Source: an uncultured Bacteroidales bacterium
GTDB taxonomy: Bacteria; Bacteroidota; Bacteroidia; Bacteroidales; F082
NCBI GenBank assembly: GCA_937896505.1
Contig: CALBNP010000075.1
Coordinates: 1 to 15,234, forward strand
Length of the DNA stretch: 15,234 nt
Reading direction: 5' to 3'
The notes under the pieces are model-generated. The model worked only from the letters and a program-made list of their open reading frames with translations. It searched no databases and was not told where the DNA came from. Below, piece after piece: positions 1 through 6,751 of this stretch (its first letter is position 1; every line of letters starts with the position of its first letter). Made by a program: the position numbers and the translations under genes.

Positions 1-433
1 ACTCGGGCGAAGTCAGGCGGTGGCGGGCATTGCGTTCGCCTTCGCCAGGATGCGGATCGGGGAAAGTGACCCAAATCTCAGCCACCTCGTCCTTTCCGAA
101 GAAATGCTCAATCTGGTCGATGCGGGCACGAATGAAGGCCACATTCTTCAAATCTTCCTCATTCGATTGCTTCAAGCCGCGCCAGATGCGTGCGCCCTTG
201 ATATCGACACCTATATAATTAATATCCTTGTGCGCCCTTGCCAAGCCGATGGTGTATTCGCCTTTGCCACAGCCCAATTCGAGCACGATGGGATTATCGT
301 TATGGAAAAAGTCGGAGTGCCACTTCCCTTGCAGCGGGAAGCCCTCCGACATGATGCGTTCGTAAGAATATTCAAACAAGTTCGGGAAAGTCTTGTTCTC
401 GGCAAATCGTTCCAATTTGTTTTTCTTCGACAT
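1..433 (-). CDS. trmB: tRNA (guanine-N7-)-methyltransferase, 3'-truncated by window edge
   Basis: TrmB makes m7G46 in the variable loop of tRNAs using S-adenosylmethionine. Reading from the ATG at 433-431, 144 codons are visible before the window edge; the gene continues beyond it. The SAM-binding motif I is clear as VLELGCGKGEYT (about residues 50-61), followed by the acidic strand end GVDIKG (75-80). The family signature FPDPHP lies at about 124-129, with the basic RHRLTSPE segment at about 137-144, which aligns with the usual RRLT.P. motif of TrmB. The gene lies 83 bp downstream of the DUF5668-type gene in the same direction. A perfect TATCTTTG box sits in that gap, so it probably has its own promoter as well as possible read-through. 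No Shine-Dalgarno sequence is visible. The call is firm; only the C-terminus is missing. Confidence 0.93.
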   Translation of the reverse strand, partial: MSKKNKLERFAENKTFPNLFEYSYERIMSEGFPLQGKWHSDFFHNDNPIVLELGCGKGEYTIGLARAHKDINYIGVDIKGARIWRGLKQSNEEDLKNVAFIRARIDQIEHFFGKDEVAEIWVTFPDPHPGEGERNARHRLTSPE

Positions 434-462
434 TTCTATTGTTCAATTGTTGATTTATGCCG

Positions 463-470
463 CAAAGATA
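463..470 (-). promoter_or_regulatory. Bacteroidota-type -7 box for trmB
   Basis: The minus strand reads TATCTTTG, an exact match to TAnnTTTG, 30 bp upstream of the trmB ATG. No good TTG -33 element lies 19-21 bp upstream (the region reads CTTCGAC), so the promoter is supported by the -7 box alone. The predicted 5' UTR would be about 20-25 nt. Confidence 0.5.
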
Positions 471-516
471 AACAAATTGCGAAACATGTGTCGAAGCTCC
501 ACGAAATAGTGGCCAA

Positions 517-1461
517 TCAGTATCTTTCCACATCGATGTCCGAAACGCCACAATCCAACTTTATGACAACGCTATGTTCAGCAGAGCCATAGCCAAACGA
601 CTGCCAAATTCCCTTTTCGACCTTTTCGAAGCCCTCGAAATCCTTGGTAACGATGGCCGAATCGACATAGATCTTGCAATCCATCGATGCCGGAATCTCA
701 ATATTGATGTCGGAAACACCCGATTCAACAATCAATTCCGTATCGCAGCCACGGTCACCAAGACGAATTTCCAAATCGCTCACGCCCGACTCGATATAAA
801 GTTTCTCAATCTTATAGGGCGAAAAATCGAAATCGCAGTCAGAGGCACCTGTTTCGATATTCACCGTCCACAATGGCACATCGCTAAGAGCTATTTCAAG
901 TTCATTATTTGTTTTGTTGCGGATGCCACTTGCTCCATCTTTTTTGTAGGAAACATGAACATCGGCGTGCTCGTCGCTTTTCTCAACCAGGAAATTATAT
1001 TTCACAAAGTCGCTGTAGCTCTTCACAGTAACCAATTCGGCACAGGGACGATTAACCTCAAATTCGCCAGCGCCAAACTCCACATTCAAAGTGGCACGTG
1101 AATATGGTCCAAAAGGTTCGGAGAACTCTTGAACAAACGATTCACAATTTCCATCGTCATCGTCATCCGATTTCCAATTGGATTTATTGCGGTTGACAGA
1201 TGTTGACCAAGAAAATGAGCCAGCATGGTTTTTCTCTTCGTGGTGATACAACAGGCAGCTCAACGCCAGCAGTATGACCAACAGCCCCGACTTCAAATAA
1301 TCGTTGATGGGCAGAATGGCCACTCCAATGAAGATGAGCAACATAGGCCACAAATGCAAGGCCACACTCCAACTGAAACTAATGACATCAAACGATGCCA
1401 GCAAGGCAACAATGCCGACGAAAAGGACAATGATTCCTAAGAATAGATTTCTGCTTTTCAT
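517..1461 (-). CDS. Membrane protein with DUF5668-like N-terminal helices and repetitive beta-solenoid C-terminus
   Basis: The protein has 314 residues. Two regions of hydrophobic helices lie at about 5-25 and 33-72, the arrangement seen in the LiaI/LiaF-like (DUF5668) membrane module. An Asp/Ser-rich linker follows (about 95-108, including a run of five Asp). The C-terminal region (about 115-314) is beta-rich and contains four recurrences of a G-A/V-S-D motif (about 205, 226, 248 and 305), as expected of DUF4097/toastrack-type rungs. The start ATG overlaps the TGA of the upstream PspC gene in ATGA, indicating translational coupling. In other bacteria PspC and LiaF-like partners take part in envelope-stress sensing, so a role in cell-envelope homeostasis is an inference. 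No enzyme motif is visible. Confidence 0.8.
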   Translation of the reverse strand: MKSRNLFLGIIVLFVGIVALLASFDVISFSWSVALHLWPMLLIFIGVAILPINDYLKSGLLVILLALSCLLYHHEEKNHAGSFSWSTSVNRNKSNWKSDDDDDGNCESFVQEFSEPFGPYSRATLNVEFGAGEFEVNRPCAELVTVKSYSDFVKYNFLVEKSDEHADVHVSYKKDGASGIRNKTNNELEIALSDVPLWTVNIETGASDCDFDFSPYKIEKLYIESGVSDLEIRLGDRGCDTELIVESGVSDINIEIPASMDCKIYVDSAIVTKDFEGFEKVEKGIWQSFGYGSAEHSVVIKLDCGVSDIDVERY

Positions 1462-1859
1462 GATTTTCTGTTTTTAAGTGGAACAATAAGCAAAAGGCCG
1501 AGCACGATGAGCGACACTGGCCAAATGACTGACCAATTGAATTTTGGGAGCCAATCGGCGATGAGGCACAAACCGCCGATGGCAATAAGAGTGGAACCCG
1601 CAATCCAGCTGCCTTTGCCGCTTTGCTGAACCGTAGCGTCAACATTGTCATACAATTGACTTCCATCGTTTTTTGCCTTGGGCATCACAATCCAAAGGAT
1701 GAAATAGATGAGAAAGCCAAAACATCCGGCCAGCAGAAGCACGACGAAAAGCACGCGCATCAAGGTAACGTCGATGCCGAAATAATCGGCCAAGCCCGAA
1801 CACACACCCGCAATGACCTTGTTTTGTGTGTTCCGCTGTAATCTTTTTGAGTTATCCAT
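1458..1859 (-). CDS. PspC domain-containing membrane protein
   Basis: The protein has 133 residues. It begins MDNSKRLQRNTQNKVIAGVC and contains the canonical PspC core: KVIAGVCSGLADYFGID, then a hydrophobic helix ending in WIVMPK (about 14-61). Two further hydrophobic segments lie at about 85-101 and 108-127, ending in a short basic tail. The frame is open upstream to 1961, but the start at 1859 fits because the PspC domain begins immediately after it and the promoter (1928-1958) lies inside the longer frame. The stop overlaps the next gene by four bases (ATGA). PspC domains occur in phage-shock and envelope-stress proteins; the exact function here is not determinable. It is the first gene of a small operon with the DUF5668-type gene. 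Confidence 0.88.
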   Translation of the reverse strand: MDNSKRLQRNTQNKVIAGVCSGLADYFGIDVTLMRVLFVVLLLAGCFGFLIYFILWIVMPKAKNDGSQLYDNVDATVQQSGKGSWIAGSTLIAIGGLCLIADWLPKFNWSVIWPVSLIVLGLLLIVPLKNRKS

Positions 1860-1927
1860 TGCTATATGTATTATTGATTTTGATTTTCCATAAAACGGAC
1901 TCGTGCCGCTTTTGTTACAACACGCTG

Positions 1928-1958
1928 CAAAAATCAGCATTTTTTTATTTACCTGCAA
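1928..1958 (-). promoter_or_regulatory. Candidate promoter of the pspC-type operon
   Basis: On the minus strand TTG (1958-1956) is followed after 20 bp by GATTTTTG (1935-1928), one mismatch from TAnnTTTG. Spacing is as expected for the Bacteroidota primary sigma factor. The 5' UTR would be about 60 nt. It lies back-to-back with the ubiE start region. Confidence 0.5.
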
Positions 1959-1970
1959 CAAGTTGCAATG

Positions 1971-2001
1971 TTACAACCCAAAGCCGAATTTCAGTATCTT
2001 C
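1971..2001 (+). promoter_or_regulatory. Weak candidate promoter for ubiE
   Basis: TATCTTCG at 1994-2001 differs from TAnnTTTG at one base. A TTAC sequence 19-20 bp upstream (1971-1974) replaces the usual TTTG. The implied 5' UTR is only about 12-14 nt. Position supports it; sequence match is moderate. Confidence 0.35.
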
Positions 2002-2020
2002 GCAGCCATAAACGGAAGTC

Positions 2021-2734
2021 ATGACCGACGGAATCACTAATCACAGCCACTCCCCTATCGCCGCGATGTTCGACCGCATCTCGCCGCGCTACGATTTTCT
2101 CAACCATCTGCTCTCGCTCAATATCGACAAGATCTGGCGACGCAAGACAGTGAAAACCATAGCTATTCGTCATCCGAAGCAAATCCTCGACCTTGCCACT
2201 GGCACCGCTGACCTTGCCTTGCAGCTGGCGAAATCTCTGCCCGATGCCCATATTACAGGCCTCGACTTTTCAGAAAAAATGCTCGAAATCGGCAAAGAGA
2301 AAGTCGAGAAGCAAGGTTTGGAAAACAGCATCCAGTTACAACAAGGCGATGCCGCCCATCTTCCATTTGCAAGCGGTACCTTTGATGCTGTCACTATCGC
2401 CTTCGGTGCCCGCAATTTCGAAGACCTACCGAGCTCGCTAAAGGAGATTCATCGTGCCATGAAGCCCGATGCCCAATTGTGCATCTTAGAGTTCTCGATG
2501 CCTCAAATCTTCCCCATAAAGCAAGCATACCTATTCTATTTCAAGCACATACTGCCAAAAATCGGTTCTTGGATTTCAAAAGACGAATCGGCATATAGTT
2601 ACTTACTTGCTTCTGTCCAAAACTTTCCGTCACCTGATACCTTTATTAATATATTAAGGGAGAAAGGTTTCCAGCAAGTCGAGAAAAGGAGTTTGTCATT
2701 CGGTATCGCCACTTTGTATTCGGCTTTCAAATGA
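2021..2734 (+). CDS. ubiE: Demethylmenaquinone methyltransferase (UbiE/MenG family)
   Basis: This enzyme catalyses the last step of menaquinone synthesis, SAM-dependent C-methylation of demethylmenaquinone. The 237-residue product is normal length for the family. Conserved features in order: MFDRISPRYDFLN (16-28), SAM motif I LDLATGTADLA (57-67), the ribose-binding acidic region GLDFSEKML (80-88), GDAAHLPF (109-116), TIAFGARNFEDL (125-136) and the post-motif RAMKPDAQLCILEF (145-158). As Bacteroidota use menaquinone, the MenG reaction is more likely than the ubiquinone step. The first ATG after the stop upstream is used; a much later start would cut into MFDRISPRYDFLN. The next gene, porT-like, follows after 91 bp with its own -7 box. 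Confidence 0.95.
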   Translation: MTDGITNHSHSPIAAMFDRISPRYDFLNHLLSLNIDKIWRRKTVKTIAIRHPKQILDLATGTADLALQLAKSLPDAHITGLDFSEKMLEIGKEKVEKQGLENSIQLQQGDAAHLPFASGTFDAVTIAFGARNFEDLPSSLKEIHRAMKPDAQLCILEFSMPQIFPIKQAYLFYFKHILPKIGSWISKDESAYSYLLASVQNFPSPDTFINILREKGFQQVEKRSLSFGIATLYSAFK

Positions 2735-2752
2735 CAATCCAATAGAATTTCC

Positions 2753-2760
2753 TATTTTTG
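2753..2760 (+). promoter_or_regulatory. Bacteroidota-type -7 box for the porT-like gene
   Basis: TATTTTTG is an exact TAnnTTTG match, 66 bp upstream of the GTG start. No TTG is seen at the -33 distance (the region reads AAATGAC). Transcription would start near 2767. Confidence 0.5.
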
Positions 2761-2825
2761 CACGCATTTTTCATGCAATAAAAGCGGAAACAAATCGTTA
2801 CACGAACATTAAAAATAGAACGAAA

Positions 2826-3641
2826 GTGAAGAAATACGCCAAAATAATCGCCATCGCGCTGCTGATTGCGACTTGTTTCATGACCCCAGTCATGGCCCAA
2901 CGAAAAGTGATGAACTACTTGCCGAAATACGAGCAAGAGCCTTACCACTTCGGTTTTCTGTTGGGATTCAACGAGATGATGTACACCATCAAGACCGTTG
3001 ACAACTATCAGAACCTTCAATTCTCGCCAAGCACTTGGCCCATGGGACCTGTCAGTGGCGAAACCACGCAATCCATCAGCGTCTATAACATAGAGAGCGA
3101 CATCATGCCCGGCTTCACCGTAGGCATCATCGGCAGCAAACGCCTCGGCAAATATTTCGACTTGCGCCTCATCCCCACGCTGAGTTTCGCCGACCGAAAC
3201 ATTTCCTACACCATCGCCATCAAGGACAAGAACGGCAGCATGAGATTCGACACCATCAACGACAAGCCCATTTTCACCACTTTCGTCGAATTTCCGCTTC
3301 ACATCAAATACCGTTCAAAGCGATTCAACAACATCGGAGCCTATCTCATTGGCGGCGTCAATCCAAAGCTCGACCTTGCCTCACAAAAAAGCAACAAGCA
3401 GACCGACAGCAGCGGTAACGAATACATCAACAATCTGGTCACCCGCCGTTTCGACTGCGCCTTCGAAATCGGAGCCGGTTTCGACATCTACAACCAGTGG
3501 TTCAAGATGGGCATCGAGATAAAAATGAGCTACGGAATGCTCGATATCGTGAAACGAAACGAGACACAAAGTCTGATTTACGACGCTCCAATCCAGAAAT
3601 TGTCAAACAAAACGTTCTTGGTTTCATTTTTATTTGAATAA
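2826..3641 (+). CDS. porT: PorT-family outer-membrane beta-barrel protein (type IX secretion)
   Basis: The protein has 271 residues, using the GTG at 2826. It begins KKYAKIIAIALLIATCF followed by MAQ, a Sec signal peptide with likely cleavage after VMA (about 24). The mature start (YLPKYEQEPYHFGFLLGFNE, about 32-51) resembles the characteristic PorT/SprT opening, where a Pro-Lys-Tyr/Phe stretch precedes HFGFxLGFN. Alternating hydrophobic strands follow, for example FDLRLIPTLSF and CAFEIGAGFDI, and the chain ends in aromatic Phe-Leu-Phe-Glu, as in outer-membrane barrels. PorT is required for type IX secretion in Porphyromonas and gliding Bacteroidota. I assign the family from remembered sequence pattern and barrel architecture; a generic porin-family barrel is the alternative. 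It follows ubiE on the same strand. Confidence 0.78.
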   Translation: MKKYAKIIAIALLIATCFMTPVMAQRKVMNYLPKYEQEPYHFGFLLGFNEMMYTIKTVDNYQNLQFSPSTWPMGPVSGETTQSISVYNIESDIMPGFTVGIIGSKRLGKYFDLRLIPTLSFADRNISYTIAIKDKNGSMRFDTINDKPIFTTFVEFPLHIKYRSKRFNNIGAYLIGGVNPKLDLASQKSNKQTDSSGNEYINNLVTRRFDCAFEIGAGFDIYNQWFKMGIEIKMSYGMLDIVKRNETQSLIYDAPIQKLSNKTFLVSFLFE

Positions 3642-3687
3642 CATTCAACAAGTTACATAAATAAAGAAAAAATTATTCGGTAAATTG

Positions 3688-3717
3688 TTGTTCGCATCGT
3701 TTTTTTCTATATTTTTG
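3688..3717 (+). promoter_or_regulatory. Promoter of tRNA-Glu
   Basis: TTG at 3688-3690 is followed after 19 bp by TATTTTTG at 3710-3717, an exact -7 box. Initiation near 3724 would give a leader of about 19 nt before the tRNA. Confidence 0.75.
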
Positions 3718-3742
3718 CAGCGTCAAAACAAGACAGAAAGAT

Positions 3743-3816
3743 GGTCTCTTCGTCTAGTCTGGTCAGGACGTCAGGTTTTCATCCTGGTAACTCGGGTTCA
3801 AATCCCGGAGAGACTA
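3743..3816 (+). tRNA. tRNA-Glu (anticodon UUC)
   Basis: The cloverleaf can be folded by eye. Acceptor GGTCTCT (3743-3749) pairs with AGAGACT (3809-3815), with a G-U at the top and discriminator A at 3816. The D arm is GTCT...GGAC. The anticodon stem TCAGG/CCTGG encloses the 7-nt loop TTTTCAT, whose anticodon is TTC. The variable loop is TAAC, and the T arm TCGGG-TTCAAAT-CCCGG is standard. The genomic sequence after the discriminator is CAG, so CCA is not encoded and must be added. The 4-nt variable loop and TTCGTCTAG 5' region resemble other bacterial tRNA-Glu. Confidence 0.97.
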
Positions 3817-3820
3817 CAGA

Positions 3821-3845
3821 AGCCCGCTGAAAAGCGGGCTTTTTT
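3821..3845 (+). terminator. Rho-independent terminator after tRNA-Glu
   Basis: A perfect 8-bp stem, AGCCCGCT / AGCGGGCT, is closed by a GAAA tetraloop (GNRA class) and followed by TTTTT. It starts four bases after the tRNA and ends 18 bp before the lplA ATG, so it sits between the tRNA promoter and lplA. Confidence 0.92.
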
Positions 3846-3863
3846 CATATATCAGCATCCAAA

Positions 3864-4844
3864 ATGAAAACACAAGTCATCATCAGCAACCAATACGACC
3901 CATTCCTGAACCGCGCTGTCGAAGCCTATCTCGTTGACCATCAAGAAGAAGACATCGTAACGATGTATCTTTGGAAGAACCAGCAGACTGTCGTCATCGG
4001 ATATAACCAAAATCCGTATTCGGAATGTAACGTAAGGATGCTTCTCGACGAAGGCGGCCACGTCATGCGGCGTGGCACAGGTGGCGGTGCCGTCTATCAC
4101 GACCTTGGCAACATCAACTTCTCTTTCATTGCCAGCCGCAAGAACTACGATGTACGAAAGCAACTCTCTGTCATTCAAGATGCTTTGCTGAGTTATGGCT
4201 TGGAAACCGAAATCTCAGGTCGCAACGACCTCACCTATCAAGGTCGCAAATTCTCAGGCAACGCATTCTCGAAAGGCAACAACAACCTGCATCACGGCAC
4301 CATCCTCATCAAGACCGATGGCGAAAAGATGATGCGTTACCTCACCGTCAACCAAGCCAAACTACAGAAACATGGCGTGAAAAGTGTCAGCAGCCGTGTC
4401 ATCAACCTGAGCGAAGCCGTCCCCGAACTCACTTCCGAGAGCATCAAGGAGCCGCTCATCCGCTCGTTTGCCAAAGTGTATGGTTGCACGCCAGTCATGC
4501 TTGATTTTGAGAATTTATCAAAAAACGAAGAAGTGCGAGCCACCACAAAGCGCATTTCATCCTTCGATTTCCTTTTTGCCCGTTGGGAACATTTCCAGAC
4601 CACCAAACGCGCCCAATTCGATTGGGGTGCTGTCGAGGTTTCGCTCCACATCAACGAAGCGGAAAGCATCATCAACGACATTCAAATTGCCTCCGACTGT
4701 TTAGACACTGAAATCATTGGCCAGGCCGAGCAGTTGCTGAAGGGCAGCAGCACACACGAAATTCCTGTTTCCGAAAGAAATAACGAAATCATCAATGATA
4801 TTGTTGGATTGGTTTTTGGAGCAGGACAAACTCAAGCAGAATAA
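3864..4844 (+). CDS. lplA: Lipoate-protein ligase A
   Basis: LplA activates free lipoate with ATP and transfers it to the lysine of lipoyl domains in 2-oxoacid dehydrogenases and glycine cleavage H protein. The 326-residue protein has the family's lipoate/ATP motif RRGTGGGAVYHDLGN (69-83), the motif GRNDLTYQGRKFSGNAF (119-135) with the presumed catalytic Lys129, and HHGTILI (143-149). The C-terminal part (about 230-326) matches the position of the LplA accessory domain, so this is the full two-domain enzyme rather than a LipB octanoyltransferase. The ATG at 3864 is the first in frame after the terminator. Its 5' space is only 18 bp and holds no promoter, so expression may depend on read-through past the tRNA terminator. 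It converges with the next gene, with 5 bp between stops. Confidence 0.93.
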   Translation: MKTQVIISNQYDPFLNRAVEAYLVDHQEEDIVTMYLWKNQQTVVIGYNQNPYSECNVRMLLDEGGHVMRRGTGGGAVYHDLGNINFSFIASRKNYDVRKQLSVIQDALLSYGLETEISGRNDLTYQGRKFSGNAFSKGNNNLHHGTILIKTDGEKMMRYLTVNQAKLQKHGVKSVSSRVINLSEAVPELTSESIKEPLIRSFAKVYGCTPVMLDFENLSKNEEVRATTKRISSFDFLFARWEHFQTTKRAQFDWGAVEVSLHINEAESIINDIQIASDCLDTEIIGQAEQLLKGSSTHEIPVSERNNEIINDIVGLVFGAGQTQAE

Positions 4845-4849
4845 GGAAG

Positions 4850-5929
4850 TCATTTCTTAATCCAAGCCTTCGCGTCACCATCAGCCTTGATTTTAGCGAG
4901 GGCTGATTTCGCTTCATCGTCAGTATGGTAATGCCCGTAACTAACGAACCATTTAGTGCCATGTTTTTCGACACATGCGCCTTGATAACCACGGGCTTTC
5001 AATTTCGCCTCTAATTTAGTGGCATTCTCTTCATTTGAGAAGCAACCTGCCACAATTAATATTTCATTTTCTACCGGTACTGGCACAACTTCTTCAGTTG
5101 ATTCAATCTGATGAATTGGTTCAATATCTTCCAATGGTTGTTCTACAATAATTTGCAGGCTATCACCATCATTCCTAATAATGGTATCTATCAGCACAAT
5201 GGAATCAACAGCTATGTTCTTCACTGGTTCTTTTACCGAGTCATGAGTATAAACGATAGGTGCTTTGGGCACAAACAGTCTCTTGAAGTTGTATATGTGG
5301 AAATACTGCAAGCCAAATGCCACACATGCCAATAATAATAAAGCCAACAAAATCCAATGCCAAATGGGGCGAGCATAATAATAATCATCATAGTCGTAAT
5401 CATAACTGTCATCGTTATGTATAGCATCCTCGTCAACAGTAACTGGCATGTTCTTCTCTTTCTGCTGTTGTTCAATTTCAGCCCTAATCTCATCTTTTGT
5501 TGCTGAATGAACAATAGGAGTTGCTGTGAAATCACACAAGCCGAAAGCATCACCATTGAAATTCAACGATGTATCTTGTTCGAGTACAATATTAGAATGC
5601 CAATCGTATCTCAAAGTTCCAACGCCAATCAAAGAGACTTCTTCACCATTTTTCAGTTTATTGTAGCAATCGCTCACAAATATAGCCAGCAAACGCTTAG
5701 CTTCATCATCCTGGATATCGTTTTCAACCTTTATATAATTGGTTATCAATTCATTATCTTCACGCAAATTATCATCAAATTCAACTATACACGATGGAGC
5801 TGAGAAATAGTTTGCCACACGATTCACTTGCGCTGGAATCGGTTTCTTGACAAATGCCCCCAAGCCTGGCACTACAACGATGTCACGGACATACAATAGA
5901 TCGGATATGGCTTCAGTGATGGTTTTCAT
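4850..5929 (-). CDS. HU-like (HU-CCDC81 type) DNA-binding / TM / SPOR domain protein
   Basis: The protein has 359 residues. The N-terminus (about 1-135) resembles the HU/IHF-like domains of the Bacteroidota HU-CCDC81 family: ITEAISDLLYVRDIVVVPGLGAFV (4-27) and later VSLIGVGTLRYD (98-109) have the HU-type strand pattern. An acidic Asp/Tyr-rich stretch (173-186) precedes a single transmembrane helix (about 189-209). A Pro/Glu-rich linker then leads to a C-terminal SPOR domain (about 290-359), recognisable by ILIVAGCFSNEENATKLEAK and WFVSYGHYHTDDEAKSAL. SPOR domains bind denuded peptidoglycan at division sites, so the likely topology is a cytoplasmic HU-like part and a periplasmic SPOR part. This is the last gene of the minus-strand operon, 9 bp after kdsB. 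The cellular role is not established from sequence; tethering of nucleoid to division site is an inference. Confidence 0.85.
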   Translation of the reverse strand: MKTITEAISDLLYVRDIVVVPGLGAFVKKPIPAQVNRVANYFSAPSCIVEFDDNLREDNELITNYIKVENDIQDDEAKRLLAIFVSDCYNKLKNGEEVSLIGVGTLRYDWHSNIVLEQDTSLNFNGDAFGLCDFTATPIVHSATKDEIRAEIEQQQKEKNMPVTVDEDAIHNDDSYDYDYDDYYYARPIWHWILLALLLLACVAFGLQYFHIYNFKRLFVPKAPIVYTHDSVKEPVKNIAVDSIVLIDTIIRNDGDSLQIIVEQPLEDIEPIHQIESTEEVVPVPVENEILIVAGCFSNEENATKLEAKLKARGYQGACVEKHGTKWFVSYGHYHTDDEAKSALAKIKADGDAKAWIKK

Positions 5930-5938
5930 GTGAATATG

Positions 5939-6751
5939 TTATATGCTATGTGGTGTATCGGCTCCGCTCATCAGCTGCATTGATGAATTTAATTCTACTC
6001 TATTCAGCATCGATGAAGTCAAAAAAGACTCAGCTTTTTGGAGGTCGGAAGGAGTATCGATGGAAACATTTTCCGTATCAGTGATGCCCATACGGATTTC
6101 CAAACCATTCTCAAGCCAGCGCAGTTGCTCAAGCGACTCCGACTTTTCCAGTGCTGACATCGACATTTGGGCTACCTTTCGCAAGGCTTCTGCTTTATAG
6201 GCATAAATGCCAATATGCTTGTAGAAAACACCTTTCTCAAGCCATTCTGGAGCATCGACATTGCGCATGAAAGGGATTGGTTGGCGGCTGAAATACAAGG
6301 CTTTGCCTTCATTATTCATCACCACCTTCACTGTATTTGGGCTAAAAAGTTCATCTTCAAGTCGGATACGTTTGGCCAGCGAAGCCAACTGCGTGTCGCC
6401 ACGGCAAATCAAGTCAGCCACTAAATTGATTTGGTTGGGATCGATGAAAGGTTCGTCGCCTTGGATGTTGACAACCGCATCGAAAGCATCGTCAAGCAAA
6501 TCAAGCGCTTCGCGGCAACGGTCGGTACCACTGCGGTGATTGGGGTCGGTAAGCACATACTGACCGCCAAAGCTCATCACTTCATCAGCGATGCGTACAT
6601 CGTCAGTAGCTACGACAACGCCATCAAGCCTCGATTTCAAGGCCTGTTCGTAAACCCGACGAATCATGGTCTTTCCAGTTATCACCGCAAGCGGCTTACC
6701 CGGAAAACGCGTCGAGGCATAACGTGCAGGTATGATTCCAACAACTTTCAT
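5939..6751 (-). CDS. kdsB: 3-deoxy-manno-octulosonate cytidylyltransferase (CMP-Kdo synthetase)
   Basis: KdsB activates Kdo with CTP for lipid A-core assembly in the cytoplasm. The 270-residue product shows the nucleotide-binding start IIPARYASTRFPGKPL (6-21), ATDD (48-51), NIQGDEPFI (95-103), SRQPIPF (155-161), HIGIYAY (179-185) and SESLEQLRWLENG (204-216) ending in IDTPSDL (231-237). All core motifs are present. After that motif the chain continues for about 33 residues (to 270), longer than the usual short helix; this tail is Ser/Met-rich and looks unconserved. The start ATG overlaps the stop of the upstream deoxynucleoside kinase by one base (TGATG), suggesting coupled translation. It fits with the LPS-export permease encoded upstream in the same operon. 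Confidence 0.95.
   Translation of the reverse strand: MKVVGIIPARYASTRFPGKPLAVITGKTMIRRVYEQALKSRLDGVVVATDDVRIADEVMSFGGQYVLTDPNHRSGTDRCREALDLLDDAFDAVVNIQGDEPFIDPNQINLVADLICRGDTQLASLAKRIRLEDELFSPNTVKVVMNNEGKALYFSRQPIPFMRNVDAPEWLEKGVFYKHIGIYAYKAEALRKVAQMSMSALEKSESLEQLRWLENGLEIRMGITDTENVSIDTPSDLQKAESFLTSSMLNRVELNSSMQLMSGADTPHSI

Noticed and set aside
574..1101. Open frame of 175 codons opposite the DUF5668-type gene
   Set aside because: Antisense to a gene with clear membrane and repeat features and coupled to its neighbour; no supporting signals for the plus frame.
2755..2785. TTGCA...TGCAA dyad in the porT-like leader as a riboswitch or operator
   Set aside because: The paired arms are only four to five bases and AT-rich; this is likely chance around the -7 box.
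2727..3302. Open frame of 191 codons opposite the porT-like gene
   Set aside because: Overlaps a signal-peptide-bearing barrel protein and starts within it; no promoter or family match.
4835..4862. Terminator between convergent lplA and the SPOR gene
   Set aside because: Only 5 bp separate the stops and no stable hairpin with a T-run is visible there.
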